A DNA stretch of 64,000 bases from positions 4,836,001 to 4,900,000 of the forward strand of contig NZ_LT607755.1 of the NCBI RefSeq assembly GCF_900090275.1, written 5' to 3'. Numbering within the stretch: the stretch's first letter is position 1; every line of letters starts with the position of its first letter. The translations under genes were made by a program, and so were the position numbers. The DNA comes from Micromonospora zamorensis (lineage in GTDB: Bacteria > Actinomycetota > Actinomycetes > Mycobacteriales > Micromonosporaceae). Under the pieces are notes generated by a model. The model was not told the origin of the DNA. It saw nothing but the letters and a program-made list of their open reading frames with translations, and searched no databases. Below, one piece after another: positions 7,907 through 16,937 of the stretch.

Positions 7907-9097
7907 GTGACGTCCGCTCCGCTTCCCCGGATCCTCCGCCGCCGGGGCGAGCCGGAATACCCAACCTTCCTGGAGCTCTTCTTCGACCTGGTCTACATCT
8001 TCATGTTCTCCCGGCTCGCCGCCAGCCTGGCCGCCGACCTCACCATCCGGGGTGCGCTGCAGACCGCCGTACTCCTGCTGGCCGCCTGGTGGGTCTGGGT
8101 GCTGACCGCGTGGCTCACCGACCTGTTCAACCCCCGACTGCCGATCATCCAGGCGACCGTCCTGCTGGTCATGCTCGGCACCCTGCTGATGGCGATCGCC
8201 ACCCCGTACGCCTTCGGCCGGTACGGGTGGCTCTTCGTCGCGGCGTACTTCGGCATCCACCTGGTCCGTGACGCCGTCCTGATCCCCGGCACCCGGGTGA
8301 ACCGCCCGATCCAGGCCAGGAGCATCCGGGTCTTCTTCTGGTTCGGCGTCACAGTGGCGCCGTGGGTGGCCGGAGTGTTCGTGGACGAGACGGCTCGGCT
8401 GGCGCTCTGGTCGCTCGCGGTGGCGGTCGACCTCGGTTCGGCCCGGTTCGGCTGGCCGACGCCGAGGCTGGGGCGCACCGAACTCGCCAGCCAGATCTTC
8501 ACCGGGGTGCATCTCTCCGAACGGCACCGGGCGATCTTCATCGTTGCGCTCGGTGAGTTGATCCTGAGCACCGGCATGGGACTGGCCGGCAGCGGGTTCA
8601 CGACCGGCCAGGTGGCCACCAGCGCGGTCGCGTTCGTCAGCGCGGTGCTCCTGTTCCAGCTCTACTTCCAGCGGGTCCAGCGGATCCTGGCCCCACCGAG
8701 CGTCGCGACGGTGGAACGGGTGCGCCCCGGCACCTCCACCTCGTACAGCCATCTGGTGATGGTGGCCGGGGTGGTGGTGGTCTCGGCCAGCACCCTGACA
8801 GTCATTGATCAGCCGTCCGGTCGCGCCCCGGTCGAGCTGATGGCCGCCATCCTCGGCGGACCGGCCCTTTTCCTGCTCGGCAGCGTCCTGTTCGATGCCG
8901 TGGTGACCGGCCGGATGCTCTGGTCCCGGGTGCTGGCGATCGTGGTGCTGGGCGCCCTGATGGCACCCGCCACGTTCCTGCTCCCGCCCCTGGCCGCCCT
9001 GGTGCTGGCAAACCTGGTCCTGCTGCTCACCCTGGTCGGGGAAGGGCTGGCCGCGCGTGACCGCCGCCGGGCCTTGGCCGCCGCGCCGTCACTCTGA
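7907..9097 (+). CDS. Low temperature requirement protein A (LtrA) family membrane protein
   Basis: Integral membrane protein of 396 residues with about ten to twelve hydrophobic segments. The N-terminal FLELFFDLVYIFMFSRLA motif and internal FIVALGEL motif are the LtrA hallmarks. The family was named for a Listeria growth defect in the cold, but its biochemical role is unknown. The GTG at 7907 has AGGAGG eight bases upstream (ACAGGAGGCAGTCGCA). It is convergent with a second, diverged LtrA gene, the two stops being 32 bp apart. Confidence 0.88.
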   Translation: MTSAPLPRILRRRGEPEYPTFLELFFDLVYIFMFSRLAASLAADLTIRGALQTAVLLLAAWWVWVLTAWLTDLFNPRLPIIQATVLLVMLGTLLMAIATPYAFGRYGWLFVAAYFGIHLVRDAVLIPGTRVNRPIQARSIRVFFWFGVTVAPWVAGVFVDETARLALWSLAVAVDLGSARFGWPTPRLGRTELASQIFTGVHLSERHRAIFIVALGELILSTGMGLAGSGFTTGQVATSAVAFVSAVLLFQLYFQRVQRILAPPSVATVERVRPGTSTSYSHLVMVAGVVVVSASTLTVIDQPSGRAPVELMAAILGGPALFLLGSVLFDAVVTGRMLWSRVLAIVVLGALMAPATFLLPPLAALVLANLVLLLTLVGEGLAARDRRRALAAAPSL

Positions 9098-9129
9098 GCG
9101 GTCGCCCGGCCTTGGCCGCCCGTGCCGAG

Positions 9130-10323
9130 TCACCGCAGCATCGGCGGTGCCGGCGTACGTGCGTGTAGTCGGGTGCTCACCAGGTTCGCCACGGCGATCA
9201 GGAGCAGCACCGCCATGGCGAGCAGCGCGACCAGGACCGGCGGCAGCAGGGGCGCGGTTGGCGCCACGCACGCCAGCAGCACCAGCCCGGCCAGCCGGGA
9301 CCGCGAGATCCGCCCGAACACGGTGAAGTCGAGGACTCCCCGGCCGACCAGGTACAACGCGGGGCCGCCGAGGATCACCGCAGCCCACGAGGGCGGGGTC
9401 TCGCCCAACGGGCGGCCCACCACTAGGTGACTGGTGACCGCCGCGCCGACGATTCCGGCCACCATGACCAGATGGGTGGCCGCCGCGGACTGGGTGAGCA
9501 GCGCCGGGTTGGTCGACCGGGTGATCGCGTCGGTCAGCAGCTCACCGGCGCGGTAGGTGTAGATCCGCCACATCAACACGACGGTGGTGAACACCACGAG
9601 CAGTGCCCACCCTCGCACCAGCGTGTACTCGCTCATGCTGAAGGTCGTTCCGGTCACGAAGATCGAGACACCGAGCGCGACGATGACGAACTGCCGGTAC
9701 CGCTCAGCCACCCGCGCGCCGACCAGCCGCCAGTCGCGCGGTCGTGAGCGGCCAATCCGCGGCACCGGCCAGCCGAACACGGCTGCGCCGTACTCGACGA
9801 CGACCGCGAGCGCCCAGATCGCCAACTGTCCCGAACCGCCGACGAGCGCCCCACCGATCCAGCCGACGCCGGCGATGGCCTCCCAGACCTGGATCCGGAT
9901 GCTGCGACGCGGCGGTTTCCTGATCGAGACGACCAGGACGTAGTACGCCGAGGCGCTGAGGTGGATGACCACGTACGTGATCGCGAAGGGCAGCGCGTGA
10001 TCGTCGTACGCGTCGGGCGCGAGCGCAGCCAACAGCAGGCTGGCCGCCGCCACCCAGATGAACTGCCCCTGCCCGGACGGGCGGGTCAGGTCGACGCTGT
10101 CCGCCGCCCAGACGGTCAGCGCCCAGATCATCGCGAACCCGAGCAGCAGCACCAACGTCCTGGCGAGGCCGGTCCAGCTGAGGTTCTCGGACAGGACGGT
10201 CGCCAGGGTGACCAGCGCAAAGACGTAGACGAGGTCGAAGAAGAGTTCCAGGAACGCCGGACGCTCCAGACCCGGATCAGGTGGTGACGCCGCAGCAGCA
10301 CCGCCGTCCGTCGCCATCGACAT
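9130..10323 (-). CDS. Low temperature requirement protein A (LtrA) family membrane protein, second copy
   Basis: A 397-residue paralogue of the neighbouring LtrA protein with the same motifs (FLELFFDLVYVFALVTLA; FVIVALGVSIF, where the usual GEL is GVS) and similar membrane topology. The loss of the FIVALGEL glutamate may mean a changed function. I chose the ATG at 10321-10323 over the ATG at 10348-10350, because the extra nine residues are Arg/Gly-rich and precede a GTGGAG motif; the choice is uncertain. Head-to-head divergence from the first copy is well advanced, so the duplication is old or the genes were acquired separately. Confidence 0.85.
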   Translation of the reverse strand: MSMATDGGAAAASPPDPGLERPAFLELFFDLVYVFALVTLATVLSENLSWTGLARTLVLLLGFAMIWALTVWAADSVDLTRPSGQGQFIWVAAASLLLAALAPDAYDDHALPFAITYVVIHLSASAYYVLVVSIRKPPRRSIRIQVWEAIAGVGWIGGALVGGSGQLAIWALAVVVEYGAAVFGWPVPRIGRSRPRDWRLVGARVAERYRQFVIVALGVSIFVTGTTFSMSEYTLVRGWALLVVFTTVVLMWRIYTYRAGELLTDAITRSTNPALLTQSAAATHLVMVAGIVGAAVTSHLVVGRPLGETPPSWAAVILGGPALYLVGRGVLDFTVFGRISRSRLAGLVLLACVAPTAPLLPPVLVALLAMAVLLLIAVANLVSTRLHARTPAPPMLR

Positions 10324-10450
10324 CGCGCTCCACCCGGTCCCCCGCCGCATGCCCTCGATGGGGACAATACGGGCAACCGTCCGCCGTCGGTTCCTGTTGA
10401 CCGTCTATCCCGACCTGGACGGGAGGGCCGCGTGTCGTCGCGGCTCGCGG

Positions 10451-11092
10451 TCAGCCGCGGGAGGCGAGGCGGCGGCGTGCCTTCTCCCGGATCGGTTCCG
10501 GCAGGCCCTCCGCCTCCAGCAGCCGGGGCAGCAGCTCCGGCTCAAGGCTGGTCGCCCGGAACACCTCGCCGATGGTCACGCCGTGCGCGGGCCGCTCCAC
10601 CACCTCGACCGGGTCACCCGGGCCGACCTCGCCCTCCCGCAGCACGCGCAGATACGCGCCGGGCAACGCCCGGGCGGTGAAGCGTTTGATCAGATCCGGT
10701 ACGCCCCAGAACCCGGCGAAGGTGGTGCAGGGCGTACGCGGCTTGGTGACCTGGAGCAGGGCGGAACCGACCTGCCACTGCTCGCCGATCACCGCGCCGG
10801 TCACGTCGACCGCGTAGGTGGACAGGTTCTCACCGAAGCCACCCGGTCGTACGGCGCGGCCCAGCTCGGCCGCCCACCAGGCGGCGTCCTCCTCCGCGTA
10901 GGCGTAGACCGCCTGGTCAGGACCGCCGTGGTGGGCTCGCTCGCCGATGAAGTCACCGACCACCCCGTCCACGCGGACCTGCACCGGGCCGTCCACCGGC
11001 CGCTTGTCGATGCCGCTGCGACCGCTCGCGTCGCCGGCCCACTGCGCCTCGGTCACGATGCCGAGGTTCACCGCTGCCACCCTGCCCGTCAT
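10451..11092 (-). CDS. MOSC domain-containing protein (YiiM-like)
   Basis: The MOSC domain occurs in molybdenum-cofactor sulfurases and related sulfur-carrier proteins. The 213-residue protein shows the family pattern GGPDQAVYAYAEEDAAWW, GGFGENLSTYAVDV and TKPRTPCTTFAGF, with the conserved Cys in PRTPC that could carry persulfide, followed by a C-terminal three-helix region as in E. coli YiiM, which detoxifies N-hydroxylated bases. The start ATG at 11090-11092 excludes a long antisense extension over the next gene. It is divergent from the ABC exporter, and the MerR-type dyad lies between the two starts. Confidence 0.87.
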   Translation of the reverse strand: MTGRVAAVNLGIVTEAQWAGDASGRSGIDKRPVDGPVQVRVDGVVGDFIGERAHHGGPDQAVYAYAEEDAAWWAAELGRAVRPGGFGENLSTYAVDVTGAVIGEQWQVGSALLQVTKPRTPCTTFAGFWGVPDLIKRFTARALPGAYLRVLREGEVGPGDPVEVVERPAHGVTIGEVFRATSLEPELLPRLLEAEGLPEPIREKARRRLASRG

Positions 11093-11125
11093 GACCGTCA
11101 GCCTAGGTGAATTCGCGGTGCGGGC

Positions 11126-11157
11126 TTGACCTTGACGCTGCGTCAACCCTCCATGCT
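11126..11157 (+). promoter_or_regulatory. MerR-type promoter of the ABC exporter operon
   Basis: A -35 TTGACC (11126-11131) is followed by the 15 bp palindrome TTGACGCTGCGTCAA (11132-11146) and a -10-like CATGCT (11152-11157). The dyad fills a 20-base spacer, the elongated arrangement that MerR-family activators distort to start transcription. The MerR gene at 12766 is the obvious candidate regulator. Confidence 0.75.
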
Positions 11158-11164
11158 GGCTGCC

Positions 11165-11962
11165 ATGAGCATCCCGCCAACAACCGATCAGGTCGAGCCG
11201 CCCGTGATACACGTGCGGGGCCTGGAGAAGTCGTTCAAGCAACTGAAGGTGCTGCGCGGTGTGGACATCGACGTGGCGCGCGGCTCCATCTTCGCCCTGC
11301 TCGGCTCCAACGGGGCGGGCAAGACCACTGTGGTGAAGATCCTGTCCACGCTGCTCAAGGCCGACGGGGGGACCGCCCGGGTCAACGGCTTCGACGTCGC
11401 GGCGCAGGCTGCCGAGGTGCGCGAGTCGATCAGTCTCACCGGGCAGTTCGCGGCGGTCGACGAGGTCCTCACCGGGCGGGAGAACCTCGTCCTGGTCGCC
11501 CGGCTCAGGCACCGTCCAGCGCCGCGCACGGTCGCGGATGACCTGCTGAGGCGCTTCTCGCTGACCGAGGCGGGCACCCGGAGGGTGGCGACGTACTCCG
11601 GTGGCATGCGCCGCCGGCTGGACATCGCGATGAGCCTCATCGGGAACCCACCGGTGATCTTCCTCGACGAGCCGACAACCGGGCTGGACCCGGAGGCGCG
11701 CATCGAGGTGTGGCAGGCCGTCAAGGAACTCGCCAAGGGCGGTACGACCGTACTGCTCACCACTCAGTACCTCGAGGAGGCGGAGCACCTCGCCGACCGG
11801 CTCGCGATCCTGCACGAGGGACGGATCATCGTGAACGGCACCCTCGACGAGCTCAAGCAGCTCCTCCCACCCGCAAAAGTCGAGTACGTCGAGAAGCAGC
11901 CGAGCCTCGAGGACGTCTTCCTCACCGTCGTCGGCGCCCGCACGAGCAAGGAACAACGATGA
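11165..11962 (+). CDS. ABC transporter ATP-binding protein (DrrA-like, drug/antibiotic export)
   Basis: Cytoplasmic ATPase of 265 residues that powers a two-component exporter. Walker A is GSNGAGKT, the signature is YSGGMRRRLD, and Walker B is VIFLDEPTTGLDP; the C-terminal part (ILHEGRIIVNGTLDELK and EDVFLTVVGAR) matches daunorubicin-resistance type ATPases. The ATG at 11165 gives MSIPPTTDQ; in-frame codons further upstream lie inside the MerR-type promoter. Its stop overlaps the permease start (ATGA), so translation is coupled. Regulation by the downstream MerR protein is likely. The exported compound is unknown. Confidence 0.93.
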   Translation: MSIPPTTDQVEPPVIHVRGLEKSFKQLKVLRGVDIDVARGSIFALLGSNGAGKTTVVKILSTLLKADGGTARVNGFDVAAQAAEVRESISLTGQFAAVDEVLTGRENLVLVARLRHRPAPRTVADDLLRRFSLTEAGTRRVATYSGGMRRRLDIAMSLIGNPPVIFLDEPTTGLDPEARIEVWQAVKELAKGGTTVLLTTQYLEEAEHLADRLAILHEGRIIVNGTLDELKQLLPPAKVEYVEKQPSLEDVFLTVVGARTSKEQR

Positions 11963-12720
11963 ACAGGCATTTCGTCGGCGACACCGCCGTTCTCCTGGGT
12001 CGCTCGCTGCGCCACATCGCCCGCAGCCCGGACACCATCATCACCACCGCGATCATGCCGATCGCCTTCATGCTGCTGTTCGTCTACGTCTTCGGCGGCG
12101 CGATCGAGACCGGGTCCGACTCCTACGTCAACTACCTGCTGCCCGGCATCCTGATCATCACGATCGCGTCCGGCATCTCCTACACCGCCTTCCGGCTCTT
12201 CCTCGACCTGAAGGGCGGCATCTTCGAACGGTTCCAGTCCATGCCGATCGCCCGCTCCGCCGTGCTGTGGGCGCACGTCCTGACCTCGCTGGTCGCCAAC
12301 CTGATCTCGATCGTCGTCGTCGTCGGCGTCGCCCTGATCATGGGCTTCCGTACGGGGGCGGGCGTGTCGGGGTGGCTCGCGGTCGCCGGCATCCTCGTCC
12401 TGTTCACTCTGGCCCTGACCTGGATCGCCGTGATCCCCGGCCTCACCGCGAAGACGCTGGACGGCGCGAGCGCGTTCTCCTATCCGCTCATCTTCCTGCC
12501 GTTCGTCAGCTCGGCCTTCGTGCCCACCGGGTCCATGCCCGGCCCGGTACGCGCCTTCGCCGAGCACCAGCCGGTGACCTCCATCGTCAACGCGATCCGG
12601 GACCTGTTCACCCAACAGCCGGTCGGCGCCGACATCTGGATCGCCCTCGCCTGGTGCACCGGCATCCTCGTCCTCGCCTACCTGTTCGCCAATGTCACCT
12701 ACCGTCGCACGATCTCCTGA
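11959..12720 (+). CDS. ABC transporter permease (ABC-2 / DrrB-like)
   Basis: Membrane partner of the preceding ATPase, 253 residues with six hydrophobic segments. Features of the DrrB/ABC-2 family include RHIARSPDTIITTAIMPIAFM near the N-terminus, the RFQSMPIARSA coupling segment and the PLIFLPFVSSAFVP segment before the last helices. The ATG overlaps the ATPase stop by four bases. It likely exports a lipophilic drug or natural product. Confidence 0.92.
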   Translation: MNRHFVGDTAVLLGRSLRHIARSPDTIITTAIMPIAFMLLFVYVFGGAIETGSDSYVNYLLPGILIITIASGISYTAFRLFLDLKGGIFERFQSMPIARSAVLWAHVLTSLVANLISIVVVVGVALIMGFRTGAGVSGWLAVAGILVLFTLALTWIAVIPGLTAKTLDGASAFSYPLIFLPFVSSAFVPTGSMPGPVRAFAEHQPVTSIVNAIRDLFTQQPVGADIWIALAWCTGILVLAYLFANVTYRRTIS

Positions 12721-12765
12721 ACCGGTGTCGACCAGAGCTGGACGGACTGCGGGCAGGATCAGGGC

Positions 12766-13548
12766 ATGCTGACGATCAGCCAACTCGCGGCGTACGCCGG
12801 CGTCACGGTGCGGGCGGTGCGGCACTATCACCAGATTGGGCTCCTGCCCGAGCCGGAGCGGGACGCTTCGGGCTACCGGCGGTACGGCGCAACGGCAGTC
12901 GTGTCGCTCATCAAGATCCGCACCCTCGCCGACGCCGGCGTGCCACTGTCGCAGATCAGTCGGATGCTCGAAGCCGACGCCGCAGCCTTCGCCGAAGCTA
13001 TCCGGACCATCGACAACCACCTGCGCGACGAGATCCACCGGCTGGAGACCAGCCGCAGACACATCGCGCAACTCACCGCCGGGGACAGCCTGGCGCTCCC
13101 ACCGGAGGTCGCCGCCTATCTCGACCGACTCCGGGGCATCGGGGCGTCCCAGCGGATGGTGGAGGCCGAACGGGACGGGTGGATCCTGGTCGCGGCGCGC
13201 TGGCCCGACCGGATCGTCGAGTGGATGCCCGGCAAGATCGCCCACCTCGATGATCCGCAGGTCGTCCGGCTCTACCGGGTGCTCTCGGAGATCTTCGACG
13301 GTGACGAGGAGGACGACCCGCGGCTGGCGGAGGCCGCCGACATCATGGCCTGCCTGGCAGAGCAGGCGTACGCCGTCAGCGAGGTCCTGCACGTTGAGGA
13401 GGCCAATGACGATCTTCCGCACGACCTGATCGACGCGCTTGCCGTCGAGTCCGACCCGCGGGTGCGGCGGCTGCGGGAGCTGATGCACGAGCGCGGCTGG
13501 TCCGGTTGGAACCGGATGGAGCGGCTGCCGAAGCCGCCCCCCGGCTGA
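12766..13548 (+). CDS. MerR family transcriptional regulator
   Basis: A 260-residue regulator. The N-terminal winged helix is classic MerR (LTISQLAAYAGVTVRAVRHY, HQIGLLPEP, SGYRRYG), then a dimerisation helix (residues about 75-115) and a C-terminal effector-binding region of about 140 residues without recognisable cysteine metal sites, suggesting an organic ligand. It follows the ABC permease by 45 bp on the same strand. The MerR-type operator ahead of the ABC operon makes it the probable regulator of this exporter. The ATG at 12766 follows AGGATCAGGGC. Confidence 0.9.
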   Translation: MLTISQLAAYAGVTVRAVRHYHQIGLLPEPERDASGYRRYGATAVVSLIKIRTLADAGVPLSQISRMLEADAAAFAEAIRTIDNHLRDEIHRLETSRRHIAQLTAGDSLALPPEVAAYLDRLRGIGASQRMVEAERDGWILVAARWPDRIVEWMPGKIAHLDDPQVVRLYRVLSEIFDGDEEDDPRLAEAADIMACLAEQAYAVSEVLHVEEANDDLPHDLIDALAVESDPRVRRLRELMHERGWSGWNRMERLPKPPPG

Positions 13549-13589
13549 CCGCCGGGCGGCGCTTCCGACCGCTCAGCGTTCCCGACCGC

Positions 13590-14420
13590 TCAGCCCTTGA
13601 CGGCGCCGGCCACCAGGCCGGAGACCATCCGACGCTGCACCAGCAGGAAGAAGATGATGACCGGCAGGGTGAACAGCGTGGACGCGGCCATCACCGGCCC
13701 CCAGTTGGTGTCGTCGCGGCCGAAGAAGAAGGTCATCGCCACCGGCAGGGTGTAGCTCCCCTGGTCGTTGATGAACGTCAACGCGAAGATCAGCTCGTTC
13801 CACGCCGTGATGAAGGAGAAGATGCTGGTGGCCACCAGGCCGGGCGCGACCAGCGGGAAGAGGACCCGCCGGAAGATCTGGGCCCGGCTCGCCCCGTCGA
13901 TGGCCGCCGCCTCCTCCAGTTCCTTGGGCACCGCGGCGACGAAACCACGAAGCATCCAGACCGCGAACGGCAGCGAGAAGCCCAGGTACGTGAGGATCAG
14001 GCTGGGCAGGGTGTTGTAGAGCCCCAGTCGCTGGATCATCAGGAACAGCGGGATGACCAGCGCTTCCAGCGGGATCATCTGCACCACCAGCAGCATGATC
14101 AGGAAGCTGGTCCGCAGCTTGAAGCGGAACCGCGCCACCGCCGTCGCGGCCAGCAGGGCCACCAGCCCACTGAGCACCACTGTGGAGACGGCGACCAGCG
14201 CGCTGTTGAGGAAGAAGTCGAGGAAGCTCACCCCGGGGATCAGGTTGCCGGTCAGGATCTCCCGGTAGTGCTCCAGCGTCGGGTGGGTCGGCACCGGCTG
14301 CGGAGTGGACGAGAAGATCTCCCTGCTCGGCTTCAGCGAGGTGGAGATCATCCAGTAGACCGGGAACGCCGCGAAGAGCGCGACCAGCAGCCCGGCGCCG
14401 TTGAGGGCGACCTTCTTCAC
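13590..14420 (-). CDS. Carbohydrate ABC transporter permease (MalG-like)
   Basis: Inner-membrane subunit of a sugar importer, 276 residues with six membrane segments. The EAA loop that docks the ATPase is EAAAIDGASRAQIFRRVLFP. The GTG start at 14418-14420 overlaps the stop of the upstream permease gene (GTGA), so the two are translationally coupled. It is the last gene of the operon. The operon has no ATPase; in actinobacteria a shared MsiK-type ATPase encoded elsewhere often serves such systems. Confidence 0.93.
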   Translation of the reverse strand: MKKVALNGAGLLVALFAAFPVYWMISTSLKPSREIFSSTPQPVPTHPTLEHYREILTGNLIPGVSFLDFFLNSALVAVSTVVLSGLVALLAATAVARFRFKLRTSFLIMLLVVQMIPLEALVIPLFLMIQRLGLYNTLPSLILTYLGFSLPFAVWMLRGFVAAVPKELEEAAAIDGASRAQIFRRVLFPLVAPGLVATSIFSFITAWNELIFALTFINDQGSYTLPVAMTFFFGRDDTNWGPVMAASTLFTLPVIIFFLLVQRRMVSGLVAGAVKG

Positions 14421-15403
14421 GACTCGTCCTCCTGCTTGAGCACCATCCGTACGTAGAAGCCGGTGACCATCAGCAGGATCAGCGTGAGGATCACTGCGAT
14501 GGCCGCGCCGAGTCCGTACTTCGGCGGCGGGGAGAAGGCTTCGGCGTACGAGTAGATGGCGAGCATGAACGTCGGCCGGTCCTGGGTGCCGCCGGCCAGC
14601 ACGAACTGCTGGGTGAAGACCTTGAAGTCCCAGATGGTGGAGAGCACGATCAGGATCCCGAAGACCGGCCGCAGCAGCGGAAACGTGATCTTCCAGAAGA
14701 CCCGCCACGGGCTGGCGCCGTCCACCCGGGCGGCCTCGTGCAGCTCGCTCGGCACGCTCTTGAGACCAGCGAGCACGCTCACCGCGATGAACGGGAACGA
14801 GTGCCAGACCACCACCAGGGTGAGGATGGCGAAGAAGAGCAGCGGCGAGTTGAACCAGCCGTAGCCGGTCCAGTCGCTACGGCCGAAGAGGCTGTTGGAC
14901 AGCCCGTCGGGCAGGGCGTTGAACAGCCACGTGACGAGGCCGCTCGTGTCGTCGAAAATCCACTTCCAGACGATGGTGCCGGTCAGCGCCGGGGTGGCCC
15001 AGGCGAGCATCACGCAACTGGCCACGAAGGTCGCCATCTTGCGGCCGAGCCGGTTCAGCAGGAGCCCGACCAGGGTGCCGAGGACCATGGTGAGCAGCAC
15101 GTTGGCCGCGGCGAACAACACCGTGTTGCGCAACACCGTCAGGAAGAACGGGTCGGAGAGGATGTCGGCGTAGTTGCCCAGCCCCACCCACGGCCACTCC
15201 CGGTCGCCGCGCAACTGCCGGACGGTGTTCAGCCGGTAGAAGGACATCACCACCACCTGGCCGAGCGGCCAGAGCAGCAGCACCCCGATGATCACCAGTG
15301 CGGGCAGGAGCAACAGGTAGGGCAGGCGGTCAACCCGGCGACGCCGCCGCGCAGGGGTCTCCCGCGCGGCGGCCGTCTCCGGGTTCTTTGTCAGCGTGGT
15401 CAC
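14417..15403 (-). CDS. Carbohydrate ABC transporter permease (MalF-like)
   Basis: Second membrane subunit of the sugar importer, 328 residues. An Arg-rich cytoplasmic N-terminus (residues 14-25) precedes six membrane segments. The EAA loop is EAARVDGASPWRVFWKITFP. The GTG start overlaps the stop of the binding-protein gene by four bases (GTGA), and its own stop overlaps the MalG-like gene, giving a tightly coupled three-gene unit. Confidence 0.93.
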   Translation of the reverse strand: MTTLTKNPETAAARETPARRRRRVDRLPYLLLLPALVIIGVLLLWPLGQVVVMSFYRLNTVRQLRGDREWPWVGLGNYADILSDPFFLTVLRNTVLFAAANVLLTMVLGTLVGLLLNRLGRKMATFVASCVMLAWATPALTGTIVWKWIFDDTSGLVTWLFNALPDGLSNSLFGRSDWTGYGWFNSPLLFFAILTLVVVWHSFPFIAVSVLAGLKSVPSELHEAARVDGASPWRVFWKITFPLLRPVFGILIVLSTIWDFKVFTQQFVLAGGTQDRPTFMLAIYSYAEAFSPPPKYGLGAAIAVILTLILLMVTGFYVRMVLKQEDES

Positions 15404-16686
15404 TTGGCGTTGAGAATGCTTTCCATCTCACCGGCCGCGTCGGCGGTAGCCTTCTCGACCGTCTTCTGACCCTTCATGACCGAGCTGTTCATCGCCTGGG
15501 TCACCGTCTTGGTCCGGCTGACCTCCACCCACTTCGGGGTGAGCGGCGTGAGCTTGGTGTTCTGCATGGTGGTGGCGAACGCCGCCATCACCTTGTCGTT
15601 GGCGTACGCGTCACCGGCCACCAGGTCCTGGTAGACCGGGAAGAAGCCGAGGCTGCTCGCGAAGCTCTGCGAGTTCTTCTTGTTGAGCAGCACGGTCAGG
15701 TAGTCCCAGGCCAGATCCTGGCGCTCGCTGTCCTTCCAGATCGCCACGTCCGAACCGCCGGCGAAACCGGGTGCCGCCTTGCCGTCCGGGCCGGGGATCG
15801 GGAACGTACCCCAGACCTTCTCGATCTCGGGGTTGTCCTTCTTCATGGCGCCCTGCTGCCAGCTGCCGGCGAAGGCCATCGCCGCCTTGCCGGTGGCGAA
15901 CTGGGTCCGCGCGTCGATCTCATTCCAACCGGCCGCGGCCGGCGGGGCCACCTTGTGCACTGTCACCAGGTCGGTCCAGAACTTGACCGCCCGCTGCGCC
16001 TCCGGCGTGGTGTAGCCGGACTTCCAGGTGCCGCCCTGGTTGCTGGCGATCTCGCCGCCGGCGCCCCAGAGGAAGGAGTAGAACGGCAGCTCCGAGTTGC
16101 CCGGCAGCGCGATGCCGTACGTGCCCTTCTTCTTCGCCTGCACGGTCTTCGCCACGGTGACCAGGTCGTCCCAGGTCTTCGGGGGCTGCACACCGGCCTC
16201 GGCGAACCAGTCGGTGCGGTAGTAGATAGCGCGCACACCCGCGTACCAGGGCACGCCGTACTGCTTGCCGTCGAGCTGCGCGTTGCGCACCAGGTCGGGC
16301 AGCAGATCCTTGCCGTCGGCCCAGCCGCCCATCCGACCACTCACGTCGGCGAGCGCCTCCTGGGCCGCCCAGCCCTGGGTCTCGGTGTTGCCCAGCTCGG
16401 TGATGTCCGGTCCCTCGCCACCGGCGAGCGCAGCCTGGAACTTCTTGGGCGCCTCGAGCCAGGGAATGTACTGCACCACCACGTCGGTGTCAGGGTGCTT
16501 CTGGCGGAACTCGGCCTCGACCCCGTCGAGGAAGGTGTTCTGCGCGTCGCCGCCCTCGCCCATCATCCAGACCGTGAGCTTGCTGTCGTCGGCCGCCTTG
16601 TCGTCGGAACCCCCACAGCCGGTCAGCACCATCGCGGCCGAGGCCACCATGGCGGTGACCGGGGCCAACCGCTTCCACCTGTTCAC
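15400..16686 (-). CDS. Sugar ABC transporter substrate-binding lipoprotein
   Basis: Extracellular solute-binding protein, family 1, of 428 residues. A lipoprotein signal ends in the lipobox LTGC (Cys24), so the mature protein is tethered to the membrane. The fold markers KLTVWMMGEGGD, GPDITELGNTE, YGVPWYAGVRAIYYR and FAGGSDVAIWKDSERQDLAWDYL are typical of di- and oligosaccharide binders. First gene of a three-gene import operon. The GTG at 16684-16686 has AGGGGAG upstream. No LacI regulator or glycosidase is adjacent, so the sugar is not evident. Confidence 0.93.
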   Translation of the reverse strand: MNRWKRLAPVTAMVASAAMVLTGCGGSDDKAADDSKLTVWMMGEGGDAQNTFLDGVEAEFRQKHPDTDVVVQYIPWLEAPKKFQAALAGGEGPDITELGNTETQGWAAQEALADVSGRMGGWADGKDLLPDLVRNAQLDGKQYGVPWYAGVRAIYYRTDWFAEAGVQPPKTWDDLVTVAKTVQAKKKGTYGIALPGNSELPFYSFLWGAGGEIASNQGGTWKSGYTTPEAQRAVKFWTDLVTVHKVAPPAAAGWNEIDARTQFATGKAAMAFAGSWQQGAMKKDNPEIEKVWGTFPIPGPDGKAAPGFAGGSDVAIWKDSERQDLAWDYLTVLLNKKNSQSFASSLGFFPVYQDLVAGDAYANDKVMAAFATTMQNTKLTPLTPKWVEVSRTKTVTQAMNSSVMKGQKTVEKATADAAGEMESILNAK

Positions 16687-16851
16687 GCCACTGCTCCCCT
16701 CGCGCCGCCTGGAACTAACCTTCTCCGCCGCACCCTAGTACGGAGAATTCCTTTACGACAGTGGGCGGGACTGGCCGAAGCGTCGCGACCGTACCGCAGA
16801 GGCCCGACGATCGGCACTGCCGCATCGGATCGAAGTCGGGTGTACCAGCAC

Positions 16852-16886
16852 GAAAGAGCGCCCGGCCAAAGGCCGGGCGCTCTTTC
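16852..16886. terminator. Strong hairpin downstream of first GlsB gene
   Basis: A perfect 16-base stem (GAAAGAGCGCCCGGCC and its complement) with an AAA loop. It lies 51 bases beyond the stop of the GlsB gene at 16938. Flanking A and T runs give it terminator character in both directions. Confidence 0.82.
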
Positions 16887-16937
16887 CAGTGTTGCCGTCT
16901 TGCCGGTGGTGCTGTTCGACCAGGTGATGCCGGGTCG

